Shown here piece after piece: positions 24,035 to 31,393 of a DNA stretch of 64,000 nt; position 1 is the first letter of the stretch, and every line of letters starts with the position of its first letter. Below the pieces are notes generated by a model. That model made no database searches, had not been told where the DNA came from, and was given only the letters and a program-made list of their open reading frames with translations. Origin of the DNA: Nonomuraea polychroma (GTDB lineage: Bacteria; Actinomycetota; Actinomycetes; Streptosporangiales; Streptosporangiaceae); the NCBI RefSeq assembly GCF_004011505.1, contig NZ_SAUN01000001.1, positions 9,575,501 through 9,639,500 of the forward strand, in the 5' to 3' direction. The position numbers and the translations under genes are program-made.

Positions 24035-24057
24035 GGGACCCACACCTCGTGGGTCCC
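24035..24057 (-). promoter_or_regulatory. Perfect hairpin in the cspA leader
   Basis: GGGACCCAC (24035-24043) and GTGGGTCCC (24049-24057) form a perfect 9-bp stem with a 5-nt loop. It lies 30-52 nt before the cspA start. Cold-shock leaders often hold temperature-responsive structure; whether this one does is inference. Confidence 0.5.
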
Positions 24058-24228
24058 GGTGTGTCGTACAGCAAGCACCCGGGGTGGCTCAGACAAAGTC
24101 ATGCTGGTTTTCACTACGGGATCAGCTAATACAACGCCATCACATCTAACACCATTCTGGCGCGTTGGTGTTCCCGTCCCATGGAAGATTTCTGTCACGC
24201 GGCATCACGGGGCAAACTGGAACCTGTT

Positions 24229-25026
24229 ATGCAGAGCCTTCGCACGCCCCGGCTAGTGGCCACCGACCTCGACGGCACCGCGTTGCGTCCGGACGGAACC
24301 GTCTCTCCTCGCACGGTCGCGGCCTTCGCGAAGGTCGAGGAAGCGGGCGCTGTGCTGGTTTTCGTGACGGGTCGGCCGCCCCGGTGGATGGCCGGGGTGG
24401 CGAATGCGGTACGTCACCGCGGGCTCGCAATCTGTGCGAATGGGGCACTGATCTACGACCTGCATACCGAACGGATAGTGGAATCTCACCTCATCACGGT
24501 CGACGTACTCGAGGAAGTCGTCGCTCAGCTAAGAGCGAACGTGTCCGATCTCGTATTTTCGGTCGAGTATGAAGCCGGTTTTGCGCATGAGTCCGATTTC
24601 CTCCTCGGCGGTCTAGACCGCAAGAGCGCAGGAGCGGTGTGTGTCGATTCGGTGACGTCCCAGCCTTGCGCCAAGTTGCTGGCCATGCACCCGCACATGG
24701 GCCCGGACGAGCTGCAGGCGGTCGTTCAGGAGTTGGTCGGCCACCTGGTGACCGCCACGCACTCCAGCGTCAGGGGCCTGATCGAGATGAGCGCGCAGGG
24801 CGTGACGAAGGCGACGGCCCTGGCGGCGTTCGCCGCGCAGCACGAGATCAAGTCGTCGCAGGTCATCGCGTTCGGTGACATGCCGAACGACCTGCCCATG
24901 CTGAGCTGGGCAGGCACGTCGTACGCGGTCGCGAACGCGCACCCCGACGTGCTCGCGGCGGTCGATCATGTGACCGCCGCCAACGACGACGACGGGGTCG
25001 CGCAAGTCCTGGAGACGCTGTTCTGA
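24229..25026 (+). CDS. HAD-superfamily hydrolase (Cof-type phosphatase)
   Basis: 265 residues. Motif I is TDLDGTAL (nucleophile Asp13), motif II VFVTGRPPRW, and motif IV GDMPNDLPMLSWAG; the C2-type cap lies between (about 80-185). Cof/YidA-type HADs remove phosphate from sugar phosphates or vitamin phosphates; the substrate is unknown. The ATG at 24229 starts directly before the HAD core; the frame from 24181 adds a non-conserved tail. The last codons are part of a 21-bp direct repeat. Confidence 0.9.
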   Translation: MQSLRTPRLVATDLDGTALRPDGTVSPRTVAAFAKVEEAGAVLVFVTGRPPRWMAGVANAVRHRGLAICANGALIYDLHTERIVESHLITVDVLEEVVAQLRANVSDLVFSVEYEAGFAHESDFLLGGLDRKSAGAVCVDSVTSQPCAKLLAMHPHMGPDELQAVVQELVGHLVTATHSSVRGLIEMSAQGVTKATALAAFAAQHEIKSSQVIAFGDMPNDLPMLSWAGTSYAVANAHPDVLAAVDHVTAANDDDGVAQVLETLF

Positions 25027-25064
25027 AGGGCCGGGCCCCCGAATCTGAAGGGCCGGGCCCCCGA
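25022..25064. repeat. Two copies of a 21-bp direct repeat
   Basis: TCTGAAGGGCCGGG followed by CCCCCGA occurs at 25022-25042 and 25044-25064. The first copy contains the HAD stop codon. Each copy has a GGGCCGGGCCC-like palindrome, so the pair could serve as a two-way terminator between the HAD gene and the convergent bpa gene. Confidence 0.8.
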
Positions 25065-25068
25065 GGCT

Positions 25069-25587
25069 CTACAGGTAGGGGCCCGAGCCGCCGGGCGGCC
25101 GATGCCCCTGCTCGTCCGTGTGCGGCACGCCGGGGAGCGCCCTGCGCATCTGCTCCAACTGGGCACGGGCGGCCATCTGCTGCGCGAACAGCGTGGTCTG
25201 GATGCCGTGGAACAACCCTTCGAGCCAGCCGACCAACTGGGCGTGCGCGATGCGCAACTCGGCCTCGCTCGGCGGCGTGCCGTTGTCGTCGGTGAACGGG
25301 AGCGACAGCCGCTCCAGCTCGTCGACCAGCTCCGGCGCCAGGCCGTCCTCGAGCTCCTTGATGGAGGACGCGTGGATCTCCTTCAGCCGCTTGCGGCTGG
25401 CCTCGTCGAGGGGAGCCGCGCGGACCTCCTCCAGGAGCTGCCTGATCATGCTGCCGATACGCATCACCTTGGCGGGCTGCTCGACCAGCTGCGTGACCGA
25501 GCGGTCCTCTTCGCCGCTATCGCCCTGACCTTGGAAGTCGGGGCCCACCACCACTATGTGGGGGGTGTTGTTGTCCTCAGCATTCAT
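25069..25587 (-). CDS. bpa: Bacterial proteasome activator (Bpa/PafE, DUF2587)
   Basis: 172 residues. The central four-helix part (QLLEEVRAAPLDEASRKRL, ELEDGLAPELVDELERL, VGWLEGLFHGIQTTLFAQQM) forms the ring subunit. The C terminus ends Gly-Pro-Tyr-Leu, close to the GQYL motif that docks in the 20S proteasome and opens its gate without ATP. The N-terminal 30 residues are acidic and disordered. It is five bases after the quinone oxidoreductase stop, so the two share an mRNA. The family is confined to actinobacteria with proteasomes. Confidence 0.93.
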   Translation of the reverse strand: MNAEDNNTPHIVVVGPDFQGQGDSGEEDRSVTQLVEQPAKVMRIGSMIRQLLEEVRAAPLDEASRKRLKEIHASSIKELEDGLAPELVDELERLSLPFTDDNGTPPSEAELRIAHAQLVGWLEGLFHGIQTTLFAQQMAARAQLEQMRRALPGVPHTDEQGHRPPGGSGPYL

Positions 25588-25592
25588 ATGAC

Positions 25593-26549
25593 TCACCGTA
25601 CTAGCAGGATCTTGCCGACGTGCTGTCCGGAATCCAACATACGGTGTGCTTCGGCTGCCTCGGACATGGGAACTTCGGCGTATACCACCGGACGCACCGC
25701 GCCGGCCGCGACCAGCGGCCAGACGTTGTCCACGACGCTCCTTACGATGACGCCCTTCTCCTCCACCGGCCGCGCGCGCAGCGTGGTGCCGTGGACGGCG
25801 GCGCGCTTGGCGAGCAGGGCGCCGATGTCGAGCTCGGCCTTGCGCCCGCCCTGCATCCCGATGATCACCAGCCGGCCGCCGGTGAGCAGCGCCCGGACGT
25901 TGCCCGCGAGATACCTGGCGCCCATGATGTCGAGGATCACGTCGGCCTTGACCTTTTCGGCGAAGTCCTCCTCGCGGTAGTTGACGACCTCGTCGGCGCC
26001 CAGCCGCCTGACCTGCTCGGCCTTCTCCGCCGTGCCGACGGTCGCGACCACGTGCGAGCCGAGCGCCTTGGCCAGCTGCACGGCGAACGTCCCCACCCCG
26101 CTGGCACCGCCGTGCACCAGCAGCGTCTCGCCGCGGCGCAGCCGCCCGACCATGAACACGTTGGACCAGACGGTGCACGCCGCCTCCGGCAGCCCCGCGG
26201 CGACCTTCAGCGGCACGCCGTCCGGCACCGGCAGCACCTGCTGCCAGGGCACGGCTACGCGCTCGGCGTAACCGCCGCCGGCGAGCAGCGCGCACACCTC
26301 GTCCCCGACCTTGAACTGCTCGACGTCCGCGCCCACCTCGGCCACCACTCCGGAGACCTCGAGCCCCGGATACGGGGGCGTGCCGGGCGGAGGATCGTAG
26401 AATCCGTTGCGTTGCAGGACGTCGGCGCGGTTCACCGCTGAGGCCGCCACGTCGATGAGCACGTCTCCGCGCTCGACGCGTGGCTCCGGCACCTCGTGCC
26501 ACGCCAGCACCTCCGGCCCACCGGGCTCGGTGATCTCAATGGCTCGCAT
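25593..26549 (-). CDS. Zinc-independent quinone oxidoreductase (PIG3/QOR-like MDR)
   Basis: 318 residues of the medium-chain dehydrogenase family. The start MRAIEITEPGGPEVL and DVLQRNGFYDPPPGTPPYPGLEVSG (read in parts) are typical of PIG3-type NADPH:quinone reductases. The cofactor fold shows LVHGGASGVGTFAVQLAKALG, and there are no structural zinc cysteines. It would reduce quinones one electron at a time or detoxify reactive carbonyls in the cytoplasm. It is the first gene of a short operon with bpa and is divergent from the MinD-like gene. Confidence 0.9.
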   Translation of the reverse strand: MRAIEITEPGGPEVLAWHEVPEPRVERGDVLIDVAASAVNRADVLQRNGFYDPPPGTPPYPGLEVSGVVAEVGADVEQFKVGDEVCALLAGGGYAERVAVPWQQVLPVPDGVPLKVAAGLPEAACTVWSNVFMVGRLRRGETLLVHGGASGVGTFAVQLAKALGSHVVATVGTAEKAEQVRRLGADEVVNYREEDFAEKVKADVILDIMGARYLAGNVRALLTGGRLVIIGMQGGRKAELDIGALLAKRAAVHGTTLRARPVEEKGVIVRSVVDNVWPLVAAGAVRPVVYAEVPMSEAAEAHRMLDSGQHVGKILLVR

Positions 26550-26663
26550 GCGAACCACGGTAGTCGGGCAAAGAAGTTGTGGGTTGCCGGGCTGCGCGGT
26601 AACCCGTGGCGTTACCCTGCAAGGTATTTGCTGCCCCTTTAGACCCACCCGAGGGGGAACACG

Positions 26664-28505
26664 GTGGCAAGACACGATCGAGAAGAATCGCTCGAGGAAC
26701 AGCTCGCCTGGCTGGACGCGATCAAGGAGACGGAAGAAGCTCCGGTCGCGGTCAGCGCCTCGACTGCTTCTGCCGACGAGCCCGTCGCCTCCCCGTACCC
26801 CAAGGACCCGTGGCTGCTCGTCCCGACGCAGCACGAGACGCCGACACCGCCGCTGTTCAGGGCCGCCGTCGACTCGGTGTACGGCCCCGCGGCGGCCGAT
26901 GAGCTCCCCGAGGCTGAGAGCGAGGCAGGGGAGTGGCTCGGCAAGGCGACCATCGGGGAGGAGCCCAAGAGCGCGCCCGGCCCGAGCGCGCCGGGCCAGA
27001 GCGCGCCCGGCCCGAGTGCGGACGATCCTTTCCACGCCCCGCTCAAGCCGCTGCCGCGCCCGGATGACACCGACACGTTCAGGTTGTCGTTCACGCCGCC
27101 GGTTGAGCCCGTCGAGCCCGTCACGTCCGAGCAGGACGAGGAGACCGTGGACACCTCGTGGCCGACTGCCGACTGGTCGCGTCCGGACGAAAGGCAGCCG
27201 TCCCAGCTCGAGCCGCTCGAGGCTGAGCAGCCCCGCTCTCCGGAGGTGGACGACGAACCGGGGGACACCCTCCCCAGGAACGAGCGCCCGCAGTGGACGG
27301 TTTCGCTCCCCAAGGACGAGCCTCCCCAGCACGCCGAGCCGGTCCAGCAGCGAGCCGAGCCGGTGGAGCGGCACTCGGAGCCGATAGAGCGGCGTCATGA
27401 GCCGATAGAGCGGCGTCCCGAGCCGCCGTCTCCGCAGCAGGAGCGCCCTCAATGGACCGAGCAGCAGGAATGGCGGCCCGCGGAGCGCGAGATCCCCACG
27501 CCGCCTCCTCAGCCGCGCCGCCGCCCGGCGCCGGTCCCGGTGTTCACCGCCCCGCCCAGGCCTCCGGTCACCGGCCGGCCGACCGCCGAGAGCCTCGACC
27601 CGGAGTCCCTGCTACGCGGACGGCGTAACGCCCCCTCCAAGGGCTGGCGCCGCATGGTCTACAAGGCGTCCGGTGGCTGGATCAAGCCGGGCGAGCCGCC
27701 GGAGGTGCGCCGCCGCCGCGACCTCATCGCCCGTGCCCGTACTCCGGTGACGACAGGACACCACCGGGTGGCCGTGCTGAGCCTGAAGGGCGGCGTGGGC
27801 AAGACCACGACCACGGTCGGCCTGGGCGCCACGCTGGCCCAGATGCGCGGCGACCGCGTCATCGCCGTGGACGCCAACCCCGACCGCGGCACGCTCTCCG
27901 ACAAGCTGGTCCTGGAGACCTCGGCCACCGTGCGTGACCTGCTCAACGAGCGCGACCAGGTCAAGCGGTACGTCGACATCAGGGCGTTCACCTCGCAGGC
28001 GCCCTCGCGGCTGGAGGTGCTGGCCTCCGATCGCGACCCGTCGGTCTCCGAGGCGTTCAGCGGGGGCGACTATCAGGCCGTCTCCCAGGTGCTGGAGAAC
28101 TTCTACTCGATCTGCATCACCGACTGCGGCACCGGCCTGCTCCACTCCGCCATGGGCGGAGTGCTCGGACTGGCCGACCAGATCGTGCTGGTCAGCTCCC
28201 CGTCGGTGGACGGCGCCAGAGCGGCCTCGGCCACGCTCGACTGGCTGGAGGCCCACCACTACGCCGACCTCGTGAAGAACGCGACCGTGGTGTTGTGCAG
28301 CGTCCGGCCCCGGTCGAAGTCGGCGGTCGACATCAAAAAGCTGGAGGCGCACTTCGCCGCCAGGTGCCGCGCCGTGATCCGGGTCCCGTACGACCCGCAC
28401 CTGGAGGAGGGCGCGGAGATCGACCTGGACCGGCTGCAGGAGTCGACCAGAGACGCCTACCTCCAGCTTGCCGCCTCCGTGGGCGACGGGTTCGCAGCCC
28501 AATAA
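26664..28505 (+). CDS. MinD/ParA-like ATPase with long disordered N-terminal region
   Basis: 613 residues. Residues 1-330 are Pro/Glu-rich and disordered, with imperfect repeats such as EPIERRHEPIERRPEP near 240. The ATPase (about 365-613) has a deviant Walker A, SLKGGVGKTTTTVGL, with the signature Lys, then VIAVDANPDRGTL and ITDCGTGLLHS. This architecture matches actinobacterial ParA-like proteins linked to ESX secretion and polar growth, but no ESX gene is here. The GTG at 26664 follows GAGGGGGAA. It is divergent from the QOR-bpa operon. Confidence 0.88.
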   Translation: MARHDREESLEEQLAWLDAIKETEEAPVAVSASTASADEPVASPYPKDPWLLVPTQHETPTPPLFRAAVDSVYGPAAADELPEAESEAGEWLGKATIGEEPKSAPGPSAPGQSAPGPSADDPFHAPLKPLPRPDDTDTFRLSFTPPVEPVEPVTSEQDEETVDTSWPTADWSRPDERQPSQLEPLEAEQPRSPEVDDEPGDTLPRNERPQWTVSLPKDEPPQHAEPVQQRAEPVERHSEPIERRHEPIERRPEPPSPQQERPQWTEQQEWRPAEREIPTPPPQPRRRPAPVPVFTAPPRPPVTGRPTAESLDPESLLRGRRNAPSKGWRRMVYKASGGWIKPGEPPEVRRRRDLIARARTPVTTGHHRVAVLSLKGGVGKTTTTVGLGATLAQMRGDRVIAVDANPDRGTLSDKLVLETSATVRDLLNERDQVKRYVDIRAFTSQAPSRLEVLASDRDPSVSEAFSGGDYQAVSQVLENFYSICITDCGTGLLHSAMGGVLGLADQIVLVSSPSVDGARAASATLDWLEAHHYADLVKNATVVLCSVRPRSKSAVDIKKLEAHFAARCRAVIRVPYDPHLEEGAEIDLDRLQESTRDAYLQLAASVGDGFAAQ

Positions 28506-28601
28506 GATCTGCCAAGTGGACTGCCGCTACGGGCCTCCACCAGGCACGGCGATGGAGCGGCAGTCCAACGAGCAGGTTTCTTGTGGGCCACGCTTGAGAG
28601 C

Positions 28602-28687
28602 GGAGGGTATGGGATTCGAACCCATGAGGCCATCGCTGACCTGGCCGCTTTCAAGGCGGCTGCACTCGTCCACTATGCGAACCCTCC
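28602..28687 (-). tRNA. tRNA-Ser (anticodon UGA)
   Basis: On the minus strand the acceptor GGAGGGT (28687-28681) pairs with ACCCTCC, followed by discriminator G at 28602 as expected for serine. The anticodon arm is GCCGC, loop CTTGAAA, GCGGC, giving anticodon TGA. A long variable arm (about 15 nt) and the T loop GGTTCGAATCC are present. CCA is not encoded. Confidence 0.96.
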
Positions 28688-28714
28688 TGTGCGCAAACCA
28701 CGATAGCGGCTGCG

Positions 28715-29065
28715 GTGGCGGGGGTGTACGTTCAGGAGGTGGCGGATCTCGACGTCGAGGTGTCGCGTGCCGGCTCGGGCACGCTCGTGCGCTTGATCGG
28801 AGATCTCGACAAGCTGACCGCGCCGTTGCTCAAGGAACGCCTGCTGAAGCTGTTCGCGGACGGCCGGGTGGAGATCGTCGTGGATGCCGGGCGGCTGGAG
28901 TTCTGCGACTCGAGCGGCCTGTGGGTGCTCGTCGAGCACCAGCGCAGGGTGGCCGCGCAGGCAGGCTGCTTACGGCTGGTCGGCGTGCACGGCGTGCTGC
29001 AACGGGTGCTGGAGGTGACCGGCCTCAAGGCCGCCTTCGACAGCGTGGCCTCGGTCGACCTGTGA
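28715..29065 (+). CDS. STAS-domain anti-sigma factor antagonist
   Basis: About 116 residues: LVRLIGDLDKLTAP, IVVDAGRLEFCDSSGLWVL with phospho-acceptor Ser66, and LEVTGLKAAFDSV. The role is as for other SpoIIAA-type proteins: binding an RsbW-like kinase to release a sigma factor. The start is uncertain: GTG at 28715 or 28724 fits; the GTG at 28739 touches GGAGG and is too close. It lies 27 bp from the tRNA-Ser 5' end and three bases from the convergent Nudix stop. Confidence 0.88.
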   Translation: MAGVYVQEVADLDVEVSRAGSGTLVRLIGDLDKLTAPLLKERLLKLFADGRVEIVVDAGRLEFCDSSGLWVLVEHQRRVAAQAGCLRLVGVHGVLQRVLEVTGLKAAFDSVASVDL

Positions 29066-29068
29066 GCG

Positions 29069-29917
29069 TTACCGGTCGCCCAGCTGGGACAGCAGCCACC
29101 GGGGGCCCACGACCTCCGCTCCGAGCTCGCTGACCCGCTCCCGTAGTCCCCGATCCGCCGTGACCACGACGACCCGCTCCCACGGCCGTGCCTTGCGCAC
29201 CACTTCCACGATCGCGTCGTCTCCGCTGCCGGCGGCCATGACCACCTCGATCCCGGGAACCGGGGGCACGTGCTTGGCCGCTCCCTCCACGACCGCGACC
29301 ACCCTGGGATACCACTGCGCCAGCACAGGATGCTCCAGCCTGAGCCCGGCCACGTCCTCCAGCAGCCGCGTCGCCGCTCCCGCCCGGTCGCGCCACCAGC
29401 CGTGCTCGGCCCGCGCGCCCACGATGTTGGCCACGTCCAGCACGATCGTGTCCGGCCTGAGCGCGCCCTGGATCTCGCCCCACGTCGCCGCGAAGCCCGG
29501 ATGCAGCTTCCGGCCCGGCACCTCGTCCAGCGCCACCCAGCGGAGTTCGGTGCTCTCGCGGTTGGCCGGGGCCGCGGCCAGCAGCTCGGCCGAGGCGGCG
29601 ATCACCGTCTCGAACGTCCACCCGCCGTGATCGTCGAGGTAGACACCCTGCACCCGCAGCCCTTCGCCGCCGAGCGCCGCCTCCTCGCGAGCCTCGCGCA
29701 ATGCGCTGGTGACGGCGTCCTCGTGGCTGTCCCGAGCCCCGCCGGGCAGCCCCCACGTGCCGCCGTGGTGGCTCCACCAGGAACGTTTCTGCATGAGCAC
29801 GTACGGCACACCGCGGTCGTCATGGTGCACGACGAGCAACCCCGAAGCCCCATGCACTCCCCAATGCCTGTGGCCTTGGGAGCACTCGGTCCAACCGTCG
29901 CCGTCCTTAGCCGCCAT
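29069..29917 (-). CDS. Nudix hydrolase fused to a PIN/NYN-like domain
   Basis: 282 residues. The N-terminal domain (about 15-150) has a full Nudix box, GLPGGARDSHEDAVTSALRE followed by AREEAAL, giving the G-x5-E-x7-REUxEE pattern. The C-terminal domain (about 155-282) starts DTIVLDVANIVGARAEHGWW and ends VVVTADRGLRERVSELGAEVVG; the Asp residues and the DRGLR strand fit the PIN/NYN nuclease fold. The fusion could clean modified nucleotides and cut RNA. The link is inferred. The ATG at 29917 gives the conserved start. Confidence 0.85.
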   Translation of the reverse strand: MAAKDGDGWTECSQGHRHWGVHGASGLLVVHHDDRGVPYVLMQKRSWWSHHGGTWGLPGGARDSHEDAVTSALREAREEAALGGEGLRVQGVYLDDHGGWTFETVIAASAELLAAAPANRESTELRWVALDEVPGRKLHPGFAATWGEIQGALRPDTIVLDVANIVGARAEHGWWRDRAGAATRLLEDVAGLRLEHPVLAQWYPRVVAVVEGAAKHVPPVPGIEVVMAAGSGDDAIVEVVRKARPWERVVVVTADRGLRERVSELGAEVVGPRWLLSQLGDR

Positions 29918-29929
29918 GGTGTGATTGTC

Positions 29930-30655
29930 TCAGCCGCCGCCCTTGGAGAAGTGCTGATAGTCCTTGGCGCCTGACCAGTAGCCGCCCCACTCCCAGCCCA
30001 CCTGGGCGAAGGCCTTGACCACCTTGTCGCCGGGGTTAATCACACCTTTACCCCTCATTGGGCGTTCGGTGTATTTTTCGGCATTTTTGTGTGCTGTGCT
30101 GCCACTTGCGGTGACATATGGGTTTTGCTGAGGATTGATGTCTATCGCTTCCCCGTAGGCGTGATTGGACCAATTGCTGGAACCGGTCGCCCTGCGGCAG
30201 TTGAAGGCGGAGGTGTTGTTCGCCTCGATCGAAGCGAAGTCGTCGGCCTTGTACGCGTCCACCAGCTTCATCTGGTAGACCGGCCAGCGCCACCCGTACA
30301 GCTTCTTGAAGACCGTCACGATGTCGTCGGTCACCGTCTTACGCACGACCAGCTCGCCCGTGTGCGGCTTGTTGTCGAACCCCCAGTAGGACAGGGTCAC
30401 CAGCCGCAGGTCCCGGTAGTGGACGGGACACCCGGGCCGCCACGAGTACGGCAGGCGGTCGCGCGAGATGCCGGACACCTTGGCGGTGAACGCGGGCGGC
30501 GAGGCCGGCTTGGTCGGCGTGGCCGTCGGCGAGCCGGGTGTTTCGTATGCGGGAGTGGACGCCGTGGGCTCAGGAGCGACCGACGCGGTCGGCTCGGCTG
30601 CGCCGCACGAAACGGACGCGAGCGCCACGAACGCCATGGCTGCAGCACGTTTCAT
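29930..30655 (-). CDS. M15-family peptidase lipoprotein (D-Ala-D-Ala carboxypeptidase type)
   Basis: 241 residues. The signal peptide ends in a lipobox, ALASVSC, so Cys17 should carry lipid. A Pro/Thr linker (about 20-60) leads to the zinc peptidase domain: SNHAYGEAIDINP gives the first His and Asp, and WEWGGYWSGAKDYQHF gives the last His of the M15 site. Such enzymes trim peptidoglycan peptides outside the membrane. The domain is complete. The 13 bp before the Nudix start show tight packing on this strand. Confidence 0.9.
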   Translation of the reverse strand: MKRAAAMAFVALASVSCGAAEPTASVAPEPTASTPAYETPGSPTATPTKPASPPAFTAKVSGISRDRLPYSWRPGCPVHYRDLRLVTLSYWGFDNKPHTGELVVRKTVTDDIVTVFKKLYGWRWPVYQMKLVDAYKADDFASIEANNTSAFNCRRATGSSNWSNHAYGEAIDINPQQNPYVTASGSTAHKNAEKYTERPMRGKGVINPGDKVVKAFAQVGWEWGGYWSGAKDYQHFSKGGG

Positions 30656-30740
30656 CCATCCACCATATGCGACGTCTCACCAGGTCAGGGAGCTATCAGC
30701 GCAGTACGGCGAGCCCCTTCGCGAATGCTGAACGCAGCGG

Positions 30741-30977
30741 TCAGTCGTCGGCGTGCGCACCGCGCCGCGCCAGCTCCCGCAGGGCGTCGGCCGCGTAGAT
30801 CACGAGGGACACGAACGAGAGCGCGGCGAGCGCGCCGCCGAGCCACAGGTCGTTGACGGTGGCGGCGACGTACGCGGCGCCCCTCGGCTGGTAGCCGACC
30901 GCGAACGGAGCGGCGATCAGCCACAGGCCGCCGAGGAACAGCAGCACCAGGGCGGCGACGCCCAGCTTGGCCTTCAT
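30741..30977 (-). CDS. Small two-helix membrane protein, paralogue of the gene before it
   Basis: 78 residues with membrane helices at about 5-27 and 45-65; ends in a charged tail RRGAHADD. GLWLIAAPFAVGYQP matches GLWLMIAPFALGTQP of the neighbouring 139-residue protein, so they are paralogues (SPW-repeat-like, which I state with caution). The ATG overlaps the neighbour's stop (ATGA), giving translational coupling. The function is unknown; it is likely to work with the MFS pump of the same operon. Confidence 0.75.
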   Translation of the reverse strand: MKAKLGVAALVLLFLGGLWLIAAPFAVGYQPRGAAYVAATVNDLWLGGALAALSFVSLVIYAADALRELARRGAHADD

Positions 30978-31393
30978 CGGTTGTCCTCCATTCCGACCAG
31001 GGGAGCCTTGCCGTTCCTGCGGTGCTCACCCGTGTTGTCCAAGTCCTCACGCAGTGCCTCGACGAGCGGGGCGAGCAGGACCGCCAGCTCGGCGGACGAC
31101 GCCTGGGGCCCGCTCGGCACAGGCTCGGGCTCGGGCTCCGGCTCGGTCACCCGCGGGCGCACCACCACCAGGCCCCGCGCCACCAGCTCCTCACGCAGGG
31201 CCAAGGCGAAGCAGATCACGCCCACGAGCCCCACGACCGCCACACCGAGCCCGGTGAAGAACTCCGACAAGGTCGGGCCGGTCCAGTCGGCGTTCTCCGG
31301 CTGGGTGCCGAGGGCGAAGGGCGCGATCATCAACCACAGCCCGGCCGGCACCGCCAGGAACGCCGCGACGGCGCCCACGAACTTGCGAATCAT
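30974..31393 (-). CDS. 139-residue membrane protein with Glu/Pro-rich tail
   Basis: Two membrane helices (about 5-27 and 45-67) resemble those of the downstream 78-residue protein. A cytoplasmic tail follows with TEPEPEPEPVPSGP and a helix AELAVLLAPLVEALREDLD. This last helix is similar in character to the C-terminal part of the upstream MFS protein (LAGLLLELVAQRVE), suggesting the two tails may pair. Both ends overlap neighbours by ATGA. The function is unknown. Confidence 0.72.
   Translation of the reverse strand: MIRKFVGAVAAFLAVPAGLWLMIAPFALGTQPENADWTGPTLSEFFTGLGVAVVGLVGVICFALALREELVARGLVVVRPRVTEPEPEPEPVPSGPQASSAELAVLLAPLVEALREDLDNTGEHRRNGKAPLVGMEDNR

Noticed and set aside
25593..27452. 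Long N-terminal extension of the quinone oxidoreductase
   Set aside because: The extra part is antisense to the disordered region of the MinD-like gene and is Arg/Leu repetitive; the family starts at the Met at 26549.
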